Shown: positions 1-12,890 of the stretch, piece after piece | How the letters are laid out: every line of letters starts with the position of its first letter | How positions within the stretch are numbered: position 1 is the stretch's first letter | Source of the DNA: Papio anubis | Taxonomy: Eukaryota; Chordata; Mammalia; Primates; Cercopithecidae | DNA length: 64,000 nt | Reading direction: 5' to 3' | Assembly (NCBI RefSeq): GCF_008728515.1 | Contig: NC_044981.1 | Coordinates: 1,726,538 to 1,790,537 of the forward strand | The notes under the pieces: generated by a model | Told to the model about the DNA's origin: nothing | Seen by the model: the letters and a program-made list of their open reading frames with translations, nothing else | The model's database searches: none | Translations under genes and position numbers: made by a program

Positions 1-2526
1 GTGTGGCCAAGGGTTTTTCAGTTAACACTAAACAGAACAGAGTTCTATTCTCGAATAGAGATCATTGCAGAATCCAGAATGCACAGTTTAGAGATGGCTG
101 GTACTACTCCCGAGGTATTGAGAGGGTACCTGACTTGTCAGGTAAACAGCTGTCACCAGGACTAGTAAATGAAGTTAAATATCAGAGGAAAAAGAACTCA
201 AGGATCCACTGAGAAAAATATTCAACTGGACCAAGTGATAAAAATGTTACTTTTGTTAACCAAAATACGGTCTGATAGCAGGATGCTGACTAGCAGATTG
301 ACAAAGAAACAATATTTTTCAAGAAAAAATGTACACAAATTCACCCTTCCGGAAATGGGAACATTTGAAAATGAATTTTAATTTACTTTTTCAACAAATT
401 TTAGGCACCATACAGTCTAACCTTCTCTTTTCTATCTGCCACTACAATACACACACACAAACACACGTATGGATGGATGGATGCATGCAGGTACATTACA
501 GGGAGATTCTGACTGTGACAAATTGGATTTATAAATATATATTCATACATACTGTGTGCCTGTGTACCTAATCTCTCAAATCCAAAATCTCCCCACAATT
601 GTTCCAACATCCTCCAGAATTTCAGATGGCTGAACAATGAGCAGTACAGTATCTGGGAAATCCTTAACCTCCCTGTAAGTGCAGAGGCTGCCTCAGGGGG
701 TCAGTTTCGTATTTTGGAGTTATGGCTGGTGAGGATCAAACTTGTCGGAGTGATGGTGATAACGCTGGTGTATGTGTCTTTAAAATACCCTAACTTTTCT
801 CATCTCCTGATTTTGGTGAATAAAGTTGCTGAAAATGAAAACCGTCTTTATAATTCAGGCAGGCTTGCTGCAACATCACAGAAGACTGCGCTCTAACCTA
901 CCTGTGAGAGGTTGCCTGTATCTCTTCTTACTTATAACTCAGCAGCTACACTCTCTCCCTTTACTTCCATAAATCAGAAAACTCCTCCTGGCCCTGAAAG
1001 CGTTATTAGCTTCCATATGGAGTGCCAAACTCTACCACTGATGTAGACATTAGCTCTTCAGATGGCTGAGAGCTAACGTATTTGCCCAATTTGCATTTTA
1101 ATAGTCTGCAGCTGCAGTGGACTCCTTTCACTTTATGATGGGGATGCCCCAGCTTTGCTCAAGACAGACAATCCTGGCATACTGCCCAGAGCAAGGAAGC
1201 TGTAGCGGATCTGGACAAAATGCAAGAGCACAGACTCTTATTTCCAACAGAGTTCAACAGGTAGGGGGCTCCACCCTAGACCCAGCAGCCAGCTTAGAAG
1301 TGCTTGGCGTGGAACTCTTTAGGCTGCATAGTTTTGATATTCCATCCTAGACATCTCACCCTTGTGACCAATCACTTCGCTCCCTACAGGACCATGTGGA
1401 TGTGAACAGACCCCTTCCTTATGTCCATCTTGGAGGTGAGGGGCATCAACTCTCATGTGCCACTGACAGAGAGGGCAAAAATACTAAAAACCATTTCTGA
1501 AAGGACACCTTGTGAGTTCATGAGTTTTTCAGCACACTTACAATCTAAGAAACTAAACAAATGAACTCGGTCCCAGAATGGACAGTTGTCCCACATGCGA
1601 ATAGATTTCCACCTCTATCAAGAGTTCCCTGTGCTTTCCAGAGGGAAAGAGCACCAGCACTTGCCATTCTAATCTGTCATCAAGATGCTCCAAGGCTCTT
1701 GTCTCAGACAGTACTGACTCCCTTACCAAGTTATAAAGTAAAAAAGGAAGTGGGTCTTAGAGATGGTACAGAGGAAAACATTCATATGACATTCATTGCA
1801 GTGAATGTAATTGGGTTTTGCTGTTTTCACACTTCAAAAAATCACCTGACAGTCCATATGCTGCGTTCAGTTCCAGTCATCACAAAAGGAAGCACAGGGA
1901 TTACCTGGGTGGCAGCTTCCAAAGCCCATGAACAATAAATAAGGCTGGGGACATATGGAGGCAGCCGCCTCTGTGGTGTGTTACATTGGATCTGGGCTGA
2001 GGGTTGCTGTCTGCTCTAGTATCTTTATCTCCTTACACCTTGGAAATTGCTGTTTGGCTCTGGCTAATTGTTACTTGACTTTAGGATCACAGTAGGGACT
2101 AACTTGGAAAGTGCCCCCAAACTTATTTTTCTCAGGATGCCTCTTATGGTTAAATATATTTGCTTCCTGTTTGTGAGCTGGAGAATTGCCAAGTAGAATA
2201 CACACATCCCTCAGCCTCGAAAGGATGGATGCTTCTACCTTTTTTGCATTATCGAAGATATAATAAAGTGTATTTGTGTTATTCACTATATTTTTAGCAA
2301 GACTGAGCCCTAGTCCATTTGCAGACTTCTTGGTTTTCTTTATTAATAAAAATCATAAATATGGCTGCAACCATTCCGACAGTCTAGAAGTTGCCACCCT
2401 TGTTAGGAATTGCATTTCTGTGATCAAAACATACTAAGGTAGTTGTCTATAATTATCATCTTGGAACACTCATGGGCCATTCTAAGATAAAGTACTACCA
2501 CATCCACCATAAGCTTGTGTTATGTT
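1..2526. other. single-copy non-coding DNA, no gene seen
   Basis: I recognise no repeat family, RNA gene or protein family here. Open frames are short (the longest, about 125 codons, lies at 1561-1938) and show no domain, signal peptide or plausible splice context. A short AC-rich run followed by GATG units lies at about 445-486. The stretch probably belongs to an intron or intergenic region. Confidence 0.6.
445..486. repeat. short AC-rich and GATG microsatellite
   Basis: An interrupted AC run is followed within a few bases by three GGAT units and a TGCATGCA palindrome. It is a minor simple repeat with too few uninterrupted units to be very mutable. Confidence 0.6.
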
Positions 2527-2665
2527 TATGACCATCAATGTCACACCATGTTAGAGGAAAGTGCATACATATATGAAGATCAGTGTCACCCTACGTAAGA
2601 TTAAGGAATGTATTGCACTTATGAAGATCTATGTCACACTGCCTAAGAGTAAAGTTACAGAGTTG
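2527..2665 (+). repeat. degenerate 45-48 bp tandem triplet
   Basis: Three direct copies begin at 2527, 2572 and 2620. Each starts with a block of the form TATGAnnATCnnTGTCAC and then diverges. The spacings are 45 and 48 bp. The overlapping open frame at 2561-2764 shows the same periodicity in its translation (MKISVTL then MKIYVTL), so that frame is a by-product of the repeat. I do not recognise the unit as a named satellite or transposon. Confidence 0.55.
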
Positions 2666-4525
2666 AGAGTCAAAGAGTCTTATATCCAATTAGCCTACAA
2701 CTCCAAGTATCTCAGTACACGGAATAAAACGTATAAAACAGACAAAAAAGGAGCTATAATGTAAAACCTTAAAAGAATAATAAAACCTAGAGAAAAGTGC
2801 TTAGACGTTACCCCTCATTTCTTGCAAAGTAAGCTCATATTTAAGTTCAGATGGACCGGGTTAACAATCACTATTTTTAATGTTAAAATGCCCTAGGGAA
2901 GTTATAAACGCACCAAATATGCTGTTAACCTTACTTTATATTGTGTGCAGCTGTATGGCTTTGTACCAGGGACCAAACTTTCTAACTGGGCCAGCAAAGT
3001 GAAAGAGGCTTTTTTCCAAAAACCTTTCAATAACAATGCTTTGCTTGTCACTAGATTTCCATTTCATTTTTTTCTACTACTTCACACTAGTATTTGGTTT
3101 AGATTTTACTTATTTCCAATTACTTTCTTTGGTTGTTATTTTCACTGAGAAATGCACACCATATATTACTGAATAGGGATAAAAACAGGGAGAGAAATGT
3201 AATGGAGAGAGAAGAGCAAATTCAAATGTTTATTTCTGACACCGAGAGTCAAAGTTTTTTTAACTCCCAAGACCATTCTCTTTGGCAAGGTTAAAGAGAC
3301 TTTTTAACATTTCTATAGACCTTCCTGGGATCATTAATATTGAGCACCATTTGCTGATCTTACGAGAAAGCAATAAAAATGACAATTTTTGTGTTTTCCT
3401 TACTGTCCACATAAGAAGTTATAATCTATTCAACTTTAAAAAATGAATTTTAATGGTTTAAGATCATCTACAAGCATTGGCAGGGTACATTAAAGGAGAA
3501 ATGACCGTATCTCAGTGCTTTTTTTCGGGGGGCGGGCACTTAACTGAGATGACACAGAAGCGCACTGGCCGGATTCTCAGGTCTGAGGTGACGCAGTCCA
3601 CCCTACAGGCCTGTGCTGTGTGAACTTTGCACTCAGACCTGCACAGAGATGGTGCTTCCAGCCAGCCCTGGCAGTAACTGATTGACTAGCAAACTATCTT
3701 GCAGCTCTTGCTGACATCCAGATGCAGCACTTACCTAGAAGTCTGACCCATAGACGCTGATACCTCACTGGAAAAGAGGATTCCAGCGTGGAACCCTGGT
3801 GCTGCCTCGGCACTGCTCACAGAAACAGTGTCTGCAAATACTGCTGCTCGGACAATGGCCCTCGACAAACTATTTATTAAAATGTCTTTCATGCCAGGGA
3901 ATATAAAAATAAAAACCTTCCACCAGGTAGAAAGACAAATGGAGCTAGGCTGTAGTTTGTTGGATGAAAAAAAGTAATACAAAAAATTCATTCAATTTGG
4001 CATAAAACTGCAACATTTCAGCTGTAATGGCCACCAAACGTGCAATGAAATGAATCCAATTACTTTCACAAGTTTATGCCTCGTGATGATGCTGCACTTC
4101 AAACCTTTGTCTTCTTTGTTTTTGGTTTTTTGAGCAAAGGAGAAAGAATCCTAAAGCCCTTGTTTCTGGATGGTCTGTCAGAAGACCAGTCAGGTAACCT
4201 CAGAGGAAGTGCTGAGGAGCCCCTGGAAGCACAGCCTGGACCAGGAGTGGAGACTGGGGTCTGCCCTTCCACTGAGTGAATGACTGAGTGGTCCCCACAT
4301 CTGTTGAGATTCCCTACTGTGAAATCTGGGGACTTACAGGTGATTTCTGTACCCTTATAATAGTCACATTTGATCTCCGAATCAGAACCTGATTGTATCT
4401 GAAGAACAAACATCATAATGTATCATTCAGTGCCTTCGATCATATTCAGTCCTTATTTTAAGAAAATAATACATAGGTAAAATTTTTAAGAAATTAGAAA
4501 ATCTTACTTTAGTATGATCAGAGTA
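2666..4525. other. single-copy non-coding DNA
   Basis: No repeat family is recognised. A G-run with C interruptions (GGGGGGCGGGC) lies at about 3528-3538. On the minus strand a 5' splice-site-like AG/GTAAGT sits at about 3731-3736, at the end of an 86-codon open frame (3731-3991), but no good acceptor is paired with it. Nothing here supports a gene call. Confidence 0.5.
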
Positions 4526-4817
4526 GGCCGGGCGCGGTGGCTCACTCCTATAATCCCAGCACTTTGGGAGGCCGAGGCGGGTGGATCACGAGGTCAGGAG
4601 ATCGAGACCATCCTGGCTAACACGGTGAAACCCCATCTCTACTAAAAATACAAAAAATTAGCCAGCGCGGTGGCGGGCGCCTGTAGTCTCAGCTACTCGG
4701 GAGGCTGTGCAGGAGAATGGCGTGAACCCGGGAGGTGGAGCTTGCAGTGAGCCGAGATCGCGCCACTGCACTCCAGCCTGGGAGACAGAGCAAGACTCCG
4801 TCTCAAAAAGAAAAAAA

Positions 4818-4838
<21 letters not shown>
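4526..4838 (+). mobile_element. AluY SINE, full length
   Basis: This is a complete dimeric Alu that starts GGCCGGGCGCGGTGGCTCAC. It carries the AluY-type segment around CATCCTGGCTAACACGGTGAA and ends in an interrupted A-rich tail. Flanking target-site duplications of 13 bp lie at 4513-4525 and 4857-4869 with one mismatch (TATGATCAGAGTA and TATGATCGGAGTA). The open frames over it on both strands are Alu read-through, not genes. Confidence 0.95.
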
Positions 4839-4854
<16 letters not shown>

Positions 4855-4859
4855 TATAT
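4839..4859. repeat. (TA)n microsatellite in the Alu tail
   Basis: About ten perfect TA units directly follow the A-rich tail of the AluY, between the tail and the downstream target-site duplication. This is the usual place for a microsatellite to arise from an Alu tail, and a perfect TA run is likely to vary in length. Confidence 0.9.
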
Positions 4860-4978
4860 GATCGGAGTAGAGGCTTATTATACAGATTGACCTATAGATT
4901 GTCCTGAAGACAGTCCTGATCTCTACTGGCCTTCTAGACTTCATATTGTAGTGAATAAGATAAACTGAAAATAATAGT

Positions 4979-4998
4979 AAAACAAAACAAAACAAAAC
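4979..4998. repeat. short (AAAAC)n run
   Basis: Four pentanucleotide AAAAC units occur in AT-rich DNA with no Alu attached. Confidence 0.7.
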
Positions 4999-5169
4999 CC
5001 TATATAACAATGTTTAAAAGAGGAATACAAGAATTAAAAATTAACCATTGTATCTCAGACTTTAATTATATGTAACTTAAACTGTGTATACATATAAATG
5101 TGATATGTAATAAAAATCTTATAATGAAGTTATACGATTTTGTTTCTGAAGTTAAAAAATAAGTTGATC

Positions 5170-5532
5170 TATACAATAGATTACTACTCAGCAATAAAAA
5201 AGGAATCGACTACTGATAGACACAACATGGATAAATCTCAAATGCACATGTGAAGTGAAAGAAGACAGACTCCAAAAGTGACCTACAGGATTATTCCATT
5301 TATATGGTATTCTGGAAAAGGAAAAACAGTAGGGCAGAAAACATTAGAGATTACAAGGCTCGGGGGAGAGAGGAGGAAGCCGACTCTGAAGATGCTCAGG
5401 GGAATTTTGTGAAAGATGGATTGTTCTGTATCTCGATTATGGTGGTAGCTGCAGGCCTATATGCAGTTTTTAAATCATAGAACTACATACTAATAACAGT
5501 ACATTTAACTGTATATAAGTTACACCTCAATA
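5170..5532 (+). mobile_element. L1 3' end (old L1M type)
   Basis: The sequence follows the 3' end of mammalian L1M elements. It has the block around CTACTCAGCAATAAAAAAGG, then ACAACATGGATAAATCTCAA, CCATTTATATGGTATTCTGG, a segment like CTGTATCTCGATTATGGTGG, and finally a TATATAAGTTACACCTCAATA end. It is diverged, truncated at its 5' side and has no intact coding frame. The exact subfamily (probably L1ME) is not certain. Confidence 0.8.
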
Positions 5533-7068
5533 CACCCGCCTAAACGGCTGATATCTTTCACCAATATATGTCTGGTGCCCAAAAAAAAGGACGAGAAGAG
5601 TCTTCTCACATTGTCAACTGTGAAGAAGAGAAGGGCTGGCCCGCCGGTTAGGGTTGTAGGAACTTGATGGGGAAGGCAAAATCCAAGGGTACTTTCAGAA
5701 GATTAAACAAGCTAACAAGTTCTCCAACTTGCAGAGTTACATGGCAGGCACGCACTGATGGGAAGGAGAGAGGAACCCAGGCAGGTCTGTGTTTGTGATG
5801 CGTGCTCAGAAGGGCTGGTGCCTTCCCTGGACTTGCTCTACTAACTGCGCCAGTCAGTGGCACACTCTCACTCACATGCCCTTGGCCTAGACCCCATCAT
5901 TAGGGCAATGAAATATCACTCTTCCCCATTCAAGAACAGAGTTACCGAAACTAGATCTGTCTGTCTTTACTCTGCCTTCCGGTTAGTGCACTGTTAAACT
6001 ACTAAGTAAGATGTCTGCTTCTGAGCCAGATCATTGGAGGAGAGCTTTACAAATCACCTGGAGGGTGACATGCACACCAGGGAAAAGCACCCTCAGTGAA
6101 TGGAGAGGCAGGAAGCCAGCTGACATCTCTGAAGCTCTGGACTCAGTCCTGCGTTGAGTGAGTGTTCATTCTGGGAGGATACATGTGTATAAAATAGGAA
6201 GAGGTGATGAAACATATTTAAACGAAACGAAATAATGTTTTGCAGAATGAACAAACAGGACTGAGAATAACAGGGTCTACAGAACCAGGAGGGGCCCCTC
6301 CAGTGTGGTGTATCTGGGGATGGTGAGGGGGTTTCATTTTACCATACAGCCTGGGTTAGGCATCTTGGAAACTACATTTTCGGGGTAAATCAGGAGAGCC
6401 TGTTCCAGTGGGAATACCAGCCTACAGGGTTGGACTGCTAGCACTAATCAGGCTGATCAGATTCCTCTAATTTTGGGGCATGAAGCAGAAATGTCAGTGG
6501 CTAAAGGTTATCACTGCTCTTTCTCCCTCCACCCCCGCAAAAAAGGCGAAAAGGCAGGAGGTATCCCACAGGTCACAGGGAAATGGGCTAATTGGCTAGA
6601 GTGATCTGGCCTCCTATCAGCCTCCTAAGCTGGTGTCATGGCGTCTTCTGTGGAGAAGCCAACATAAGAGAGTTGGAAGAAATGCACTTTAGTCCCCAGT
6701 CACAGGTGAGTCTAGGGTTTTAGAAACACATTTTGTTTTTTCTGACTTCACCTCTGAAAAAGTGAGAGATAGCAATGTCTACATAAAATAAAATACATTT
6801 TATCTGTTGCACTGAAAATTAGGATTGTTAAAATCCAAACTGAAAGCAGGTATTATTGAATATATTTAGGAAAAAAAGAACAATGGAATTACCCAAACTT
6901 TTAGATAATAAAAAGACTTCACAGAGAACATTCACTTCAACCACTTTCCCAAGCATCTAAGTTTCATTACACTTTAAATCTTTGAGTACTTAGCTGGGAT
7001 TTACGGACAATAACCAGAACGGAAGGGAGCTGGCAATGAGGAAAGAACAGATCCTTGCCTCTGCACTG

Positions 7069-7120
7069 GGACTTCGCACTCGGACTTCGCACTCGGACGT
7101 CACACTCGGACTTCGCACTC
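7069..7120 (+). repeat. 13-bp minisatellite, four copies
   Basis: Four head-to-tail copies of GGACTTCGCACTC occupy 7069-7081, 7082-7094, 7095-7107 and 7108-7120. Only the third copy differs (GGACGTCACACTC). Each unit keeps a CpG, and the variant copy contains a near-CRE (GACGTCAC). Near-identity between copies points to recent expansion. The unit is not a multiple of three, so the overlapping open frame is incidental. Confidence 0.9.
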
Positions 7121-8574
7121 TTCACAAACCAGACAATAAAAACAACGTGGTCTGTGACTTCGGCCGTTCACATATTTTTGGGGCACTGGGTGACCCGTCA
7201 GCATTGAAACGGAAATAACATTACTTTGCTTAATGTTTTAAAATAATGGTTCTGCGTTTACATAAACACACCTTGAGCAAGAGGTATCAGGAAAAGACAA
7301 AAGATCCTGCTGGCACAGCCTCGAATCCAGCGGGCATCACTGAAATGTATGAGCGACACACACCACTGCACTACTCAATGCTAGGTGCAGCTTATCGAGC
7401 TAAGAGAATCTGCTGAACACACCACCTGTGTCTCAGAAACAGCTCTCTGTATTAGCTAGAACAAGGTTAACACACATTGAAACTGTCCATAAAAGGATTC
7501 TGTGATTAATATATTTCCACAACCTGCTGGAGCTTGTACTGATTAGTCTTTGCCAAAGAACCCTTCCCAGCTGCATTCAGCAGTATCCTGGAATGACAAC
7601 CCTGTCAAATTAACTTGAAAACACCTAACGTTTTATTCATATAGTTCCCTGGGTAAAAAAAGTTCCATACTTCTTACTATGTTGTACTGGTGATCTATAT
7701 TCTTCTTTAGAATAAAATCATGGGGATAACATAAGATTTATTGGTGGAGAGCTATAGTTTTTATGCATATAATGTCTCTAACACTGTTATAAGTAAGTCT
7801 TCCAAGCAACATTATCTCTTCCAAATATAAAACATACAACTTATACAAAACACTGAGAAAACATCCCCAAAATTAGGTAAGTTAAATACTAAAGGTATAG
7901 ATAATTCATTATGAGTAATAACTGTTTAAGGCTAAACTAATCACATTATCCTACTTTTTAACATGTAAAATGTTTGCATTTTTATCCCGCAGAAAAGGAA
8001 GAAATTTTTTTAGCAACTCTGATTTTGAACATTAAATTCAGAAGTTTTGGACTGTTATCTGTTGCATCAGTGGTTTTTACTACCTATGTGACTGTAAGAG
8101 GTAGGGGAATCTTAATTAGCTCTTAGGAGGCGCTAAAATCATCCATAACCATTAGTTTCTTCTACATGTTTAGGAAAACCCACCATAGGAAAAATTTTAG
8201 CAAGTAAAAAAGAAAATGTTTTTAGGATTTCACTTCAGAGGGTATATTTTTCCTTATTTAAGTACATATTTGTGTTCAAGAAGGGTGGGAGTGGAAACAG
8301 CACCCACAAACGTTTGGCTGTAAAATTCTAAGGTATTATGTAATGTGTCCACATATTAATTCTTTACATAGCACTTATAAACACAGAAAAATATTGTGTG
8401 TGTGCGTGCATGTGTGTGTGTGTTCCAACATAAATGGGGAAGTGGGTAAGAAGCTTCCCAGTAATTTTATTCAGTATCTCTCATTTTACATGAAGTAACT
8501 GGTTAGCTTTTTGCGAATAAAATAGTAGTAATTTAAAAATTCTGACACCTCCCACAAGCTTCTTTTAAGTCTTA

Positions 8575-8650
8575 TAAGTGAAATTCTTCTTTAAAGATTT
8601 AGACAGGTTTACAAGGTTGCCTGAGATCACACAGGAACATCATAATATAT
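8575..8650 (-). mobile_element. possible MIR relic
   Basis: The plus strand resembles the reverse complement of the MIR core (ATTTAGACAGGTTTACAAGG followed by GAGATCACACAGG). The match is short and decayed, so the call is weak. Confidence 0.35.
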
Positions 8651-9712
8651 GTCTAAACAGCATAGTAGTTTGATAATCTATAAATCACTTTATCATTATT
8701 GCAAAGCCAATGAAAGCCAAACATCTCACATACATGTACATTTCTTCACATTTCTGCATTTTAGCAAATCACAAATTACCAAACTAAAGTTTTCACATGT
8801 TTATCTCAAAATAAAAATATAAGTTTGATAACATATATTTTCTAATGTGTCATTTAAAAAAAGCATTCATCAATTTCAAACAAATTAGCCAAAAAACCAG
8901 CAAAAAAGAGTGGCCATTTTCAACTGATACAATTAATTTCTCTAAGGGCGTGGGTCATAACGTTTTATTTATATAAGTTTTGTCACATTTGCAAAAATAA
9001 ATTAACTTTCTAGTTTATCATCAGTTCAAAAAACAACCAAGATAAAACATTATAAATATCAAGAATTATTTCTCTAAACTTTTCTCATTATTTATTTGTA
9101 TTATTACATAAAAATGATGCTTAATATTTTATAGCAGAGATTTGGGAAGCTATTGTTAACTCCTGTGTTAGAAAAAAAGATACTTTCAATATTACATATT
9201 TTTACATAATGCAGTTCCTAACAGCATTTTTCAAAACAGAAGTGTAAACTTAAAGAACCATGACAAAGGAAAAATGAATTAATAAAACAGCACTCCATTC
9301 TTATCTTCAAACATTAAAATTATTGAGCTATTTATTTTCACTCTAAATAAGAAATGTTAACTAGACATTTAAATGATCAGACTACTAGTCAAAACTATGA
9401 AGCAAGGGCCACTGTACGGTGACACGAATTTTTCTTTTTCTGTAGTGGATGCTAGACCATAACCAAGAGGGAAAGCGAACCCATGATCGCCATTTCCGGT
9501 CTGCATTCATTTAGTAGTGTCGACTAAATGTGGCAAAGGCAGATTTGCTGGTGATGAACTCAGGATAAAATGGGAAAAATGTGAACCTTGACCTTTTTAA
9601 CACCACTTAAAAATCAGAACCAGACCTGTCGGTGCACCACCCCACTGCCTATCGCCTAACAAATTGGAAACCTGATCTCCCCTCCTCTGCGTAGAAAGTA
9701 GGCTTCTCAGAG

Positions 9713-9771
9713 CCTAAGCTGAGCAGCAAACCCCCAACAAGGCTAAGCTGGGCAGCAAACTCCCAAAAGCA
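9713..9771 (+). repeat. 29-bp tandem duplication
   Basis: The segment TAAGCTGAGCAGCAAACCCC at 9715 recurs at 9744 as TAAGCTGGGCAGCAAACTCC, a spacing of 29 bp. The two copies are close in sequence. It lies inside an open frame on the minus strand (9649-9879) that I do not take as a gene. Confidence 0.75.
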
Positions 9772-12700
9772 GAGAAAGACCCCAAGTATAAAGTCAAACT
9801 TCATATAATATCTTGAGTTTACAGCAGTGTGAGATGTTAAAAATAGTTTTGAACATTGTTTCCTTTGCCTTGTTTTCATATTTCATTTGCAAAACGTACA
9901 AAAGATAAGAGTTTTTGACCGAACAAGAAAGGATGTTTACATTTTTATTGCCGGAGCATAGAAACGCCATCATCTATGCTCCTCAGCTCCATGATCCCAA
10001 CTCTCTCTTCAGGGATTATCATTTTAAATTGACCAAAATATCCTAACTTAATCAGTCAGCACTTACCACAGACATAAACTGCTTTCTGTAAGAAATATTC
10101 CTCAATTAAGGTTTCTTGAGAACTTTATCCTCTTCATTTTGTCCTTAATTATAGAACCTTTTATTTCCTATTTCCCTTTCATTTCTCCAACCTAGCAGAT
10201 TTGTAATAGCAGAAAAATTACTACTAGGAATATTACAACTTCTTGGTGTTAAGTCTAGTACAGAATTGAGTTTGTGTATTTCAAGGAAGAACAAAGATTA
10301 CTGAAAATATCTGTTGTCTTCTATTTCTATTTTATTTTAAACTGGAAAACCTGGTACTAGGCAAAAATGAGGGGAAATTTTACAACAAATTAAGCTAGAG
10401 TGATAAAATCCATGAAGGAAGAAGAGAAGCAGATTAAATGACATTTAAAAATATCCAAGCCTTCATTTGATTAACTTTAATCTAATTATAAAAAGTTGCT
10501 GCTCAGTTCCCTACCAAACAAGGAGACCTCAGAACGCTTAGGTTAAAAAAGAAAAAAGAAGAACGAAAGGAAAAAAGAGGTTAGAGAAGCAAAAATAATG
10601 CTGAATTAAAGCACTTGGAGGCCAATGGCTTTGAACCTGGGCTCCACCAGTCATTCCGCCCAGCGAGGCAGTCTGCAGAGGCTTGGGCTCCTGTTAACAG
10701 AGCCCTCATTGTTTCCAAAGGCAGTTAGAAAAATGCTGCTTTATATCTCCTCACACCACAGGCTCCGCGCACAGCCCCAAGAAAAGGCGGCTGAGGGTGT
10801 ACAATCCACAGGAAGAAAAAAAATGCATGGCTATATATACAGCCCCCAGCCCCACACCCTACCAACACAGAAAAACACTACCCCAAACTCAATTCCTGGC
10901 TGGCAAACTGTGGTAAAGGATGTTATGGTGGTGCATAATTTATAACTGGAAATTTCTGATTCATGTGGGATTTGGGGCATTTCTTTGCCCTTTACCCACC
11001 GCCTCTCCGTTTCCACCTCAAGCACAGGGAGGTGAAAGCTGTCAGGCAGTGGGGCCGATGCCATCAGGCAGCAAGGAGATAAACACTGCATTTTTGAGAG
11101 TGCAGTTATTCCACACCTGTTTAAAATGTTTATATAGTAATTAAAGATTAATGCTTATTCCAGACCAGATAAATATTAGACAGTGCATGTGTGTATATAC
11201 ATATATGAATCTGCAATGCTGCAGAGAACAAAGATTTTATTGTATCGAGCTTACTTAGCAAAGGGTATACATTTTAAAAAGGCCTGAGCTTCACAAAGTT
11301 TACATTACAGAGGGGAAAAAAGGCTTAAAAATGTTAAGTGGTTGGAGCTACTGAGTGCCATACAGAGAGCAGGTAGTTAGTATGAGTATGAGCTAATTCT
11401 GCTGCTAATCGTTTGGTTTTCTATTTATTAAAGGGCAGGTCTCAGTTTACTCCTGATCAGCAGCCAGTTCAATGGGCCATTCTGAATTGTTTCCTGAAGT
11501 TCAACAATTAAACCTGCTGAGACCAAGAAAAAGAAAATATTTAAGCTTTTACAAATGTAGTAGTTACAATATAAAAGTTTTATTTTTAAATTTCAAAAAG
11601 GTAACGCGTGAACTGTGTTTGGTGAAGAGCTCTGGGCCGCACTACAGCATCGACATCCCAGAAAACAGCAGAAAGTCCGCGAGGGAGCAGACGCTGCTGA
11701 ACCTTTGGGAATACACTTGCCACACCGCGCCCCAGGGCACCCTAAATCCCCGTGGCCAGCACGTGCAGCACGGACAGTATGCTTGCTCAAGTCCTGCTGA
11801 GGAAGGAAAATCATCTAACACACGCCATGCTCACTGGATGATAACAACAATATACTCCTTGGTTTATAATTGATTGTTTTGTTAACTTTTAAATTAACAA
11901 CAATTTTTAAAAAGTTAAAACAATCAGTGTTGTATTTCAGTTTAAGTAAAAATTATGCTCCTGACAAATTACATGGATATATTTAGCTACATTTCCCAAT
12001 TCACTGACAATAATTTACAGAGACTCACTGTACTCCACTTTGATTATATTAATTCTGGTGAAATCTTTAATAAATGCAAAAGTTACTTTGAACTCAAAAA
12101 AGTTGTAAATTGCATTTTCTTATATGACATGCTAATAGGGCCAACTAAGGATTACTTTTAAAAGTAGTTAAATAAGTCTCTTTAAACATTTTCTAAAAGG
12201 AATTATTTTTCTTTGTGAAATATTAGCCAAAACATATTTTACTTCTATAGTACAGGGCAATACAAGCAGTTAGCTGTGCGTTTAAAAAGGTATCCATCAG
12301 TAAGATGGTGTCAGTCTGACAGATGTGATAGAGTGTGCAGACAAATATAGACTAGAGAAATTTGTACAAATCTAGAATCCATTCATCTGGATTTTACAAC
12401 ATTGTAGACACAGACTACCAGAATATTTTCATCCTAACACTCACCAGCTTACTGACACCTAACCAGCCAAAAGCTGGAACCCTGGACATTCCCTAAGCAT
12501 TGAAGGAGAAGGTCCTGTCACAGAGATCTCTAGAAACAAGTGGATACATATCTTAGAGAACAGGGGGCTAAGAGAAAAGTTCCCTCTATTAATTAGGTAA
12601 TTGTGAATTATTCATAAGCATGACTAAGATGTTTAAACAAGTCAGTAAATCCAAAGAAAAGTCTGAGAAAAAAATCAGAATAAAAGTCAAACTTGTCTGA

Positions 12701-12875
12701 GAGGTAAAATGATACAGAAAACACACATTCAAGAATACTAGTAACAGAGGCAGGATTTTTGGAGGTACAAGAAACAGCCTCCTGTGTCATTTGTAGGTGT
12801 CCCTCATGTCTGTGGATGGTGTTTCCCCCAAAAGATGGTCCTAGGAAGGGAGGCTCCTGAATGCTGACTTTCCTT

Positions 12876-12890
12876 CTCAACAGCTGTTCT
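12876..12890. repeat. left target-site duplication of the AluS
   Basis: CTCAACAGCTGTTCT here is repeated as CTCAACAGTTGTTCT at 13191-13205, just outside the antisense Alu. This 15-bp duplication has one mismatch and fixes the insertion boundaries. Confidence 0.9.

Larger units (their letters stand above)
5533..12875. other. mostly single-copy, AT-rich non-coding DNA
   Basis: Over 7 kb hold almost no recognisable transposons apart from a possible MIR near 8.58-8.65 kb. Small local repeats at 7069-7120 and 9713-9771 are listed separately. A short TG run lies at about 8395-8421. A plus-strand donor-like CACAG/GTGAGT at about 6702-6708 follows a short ATG frame, but the pairing is weak. No gene is supported. 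Confidence 0.5.

Noticed and set aside
3731..3991. 86-codon minus-strand frame ending at an AG/GTAAGT donor-like site
   Set aside because: No convincing acceptor lies upstream on that strand and the peptide is not recognisable.
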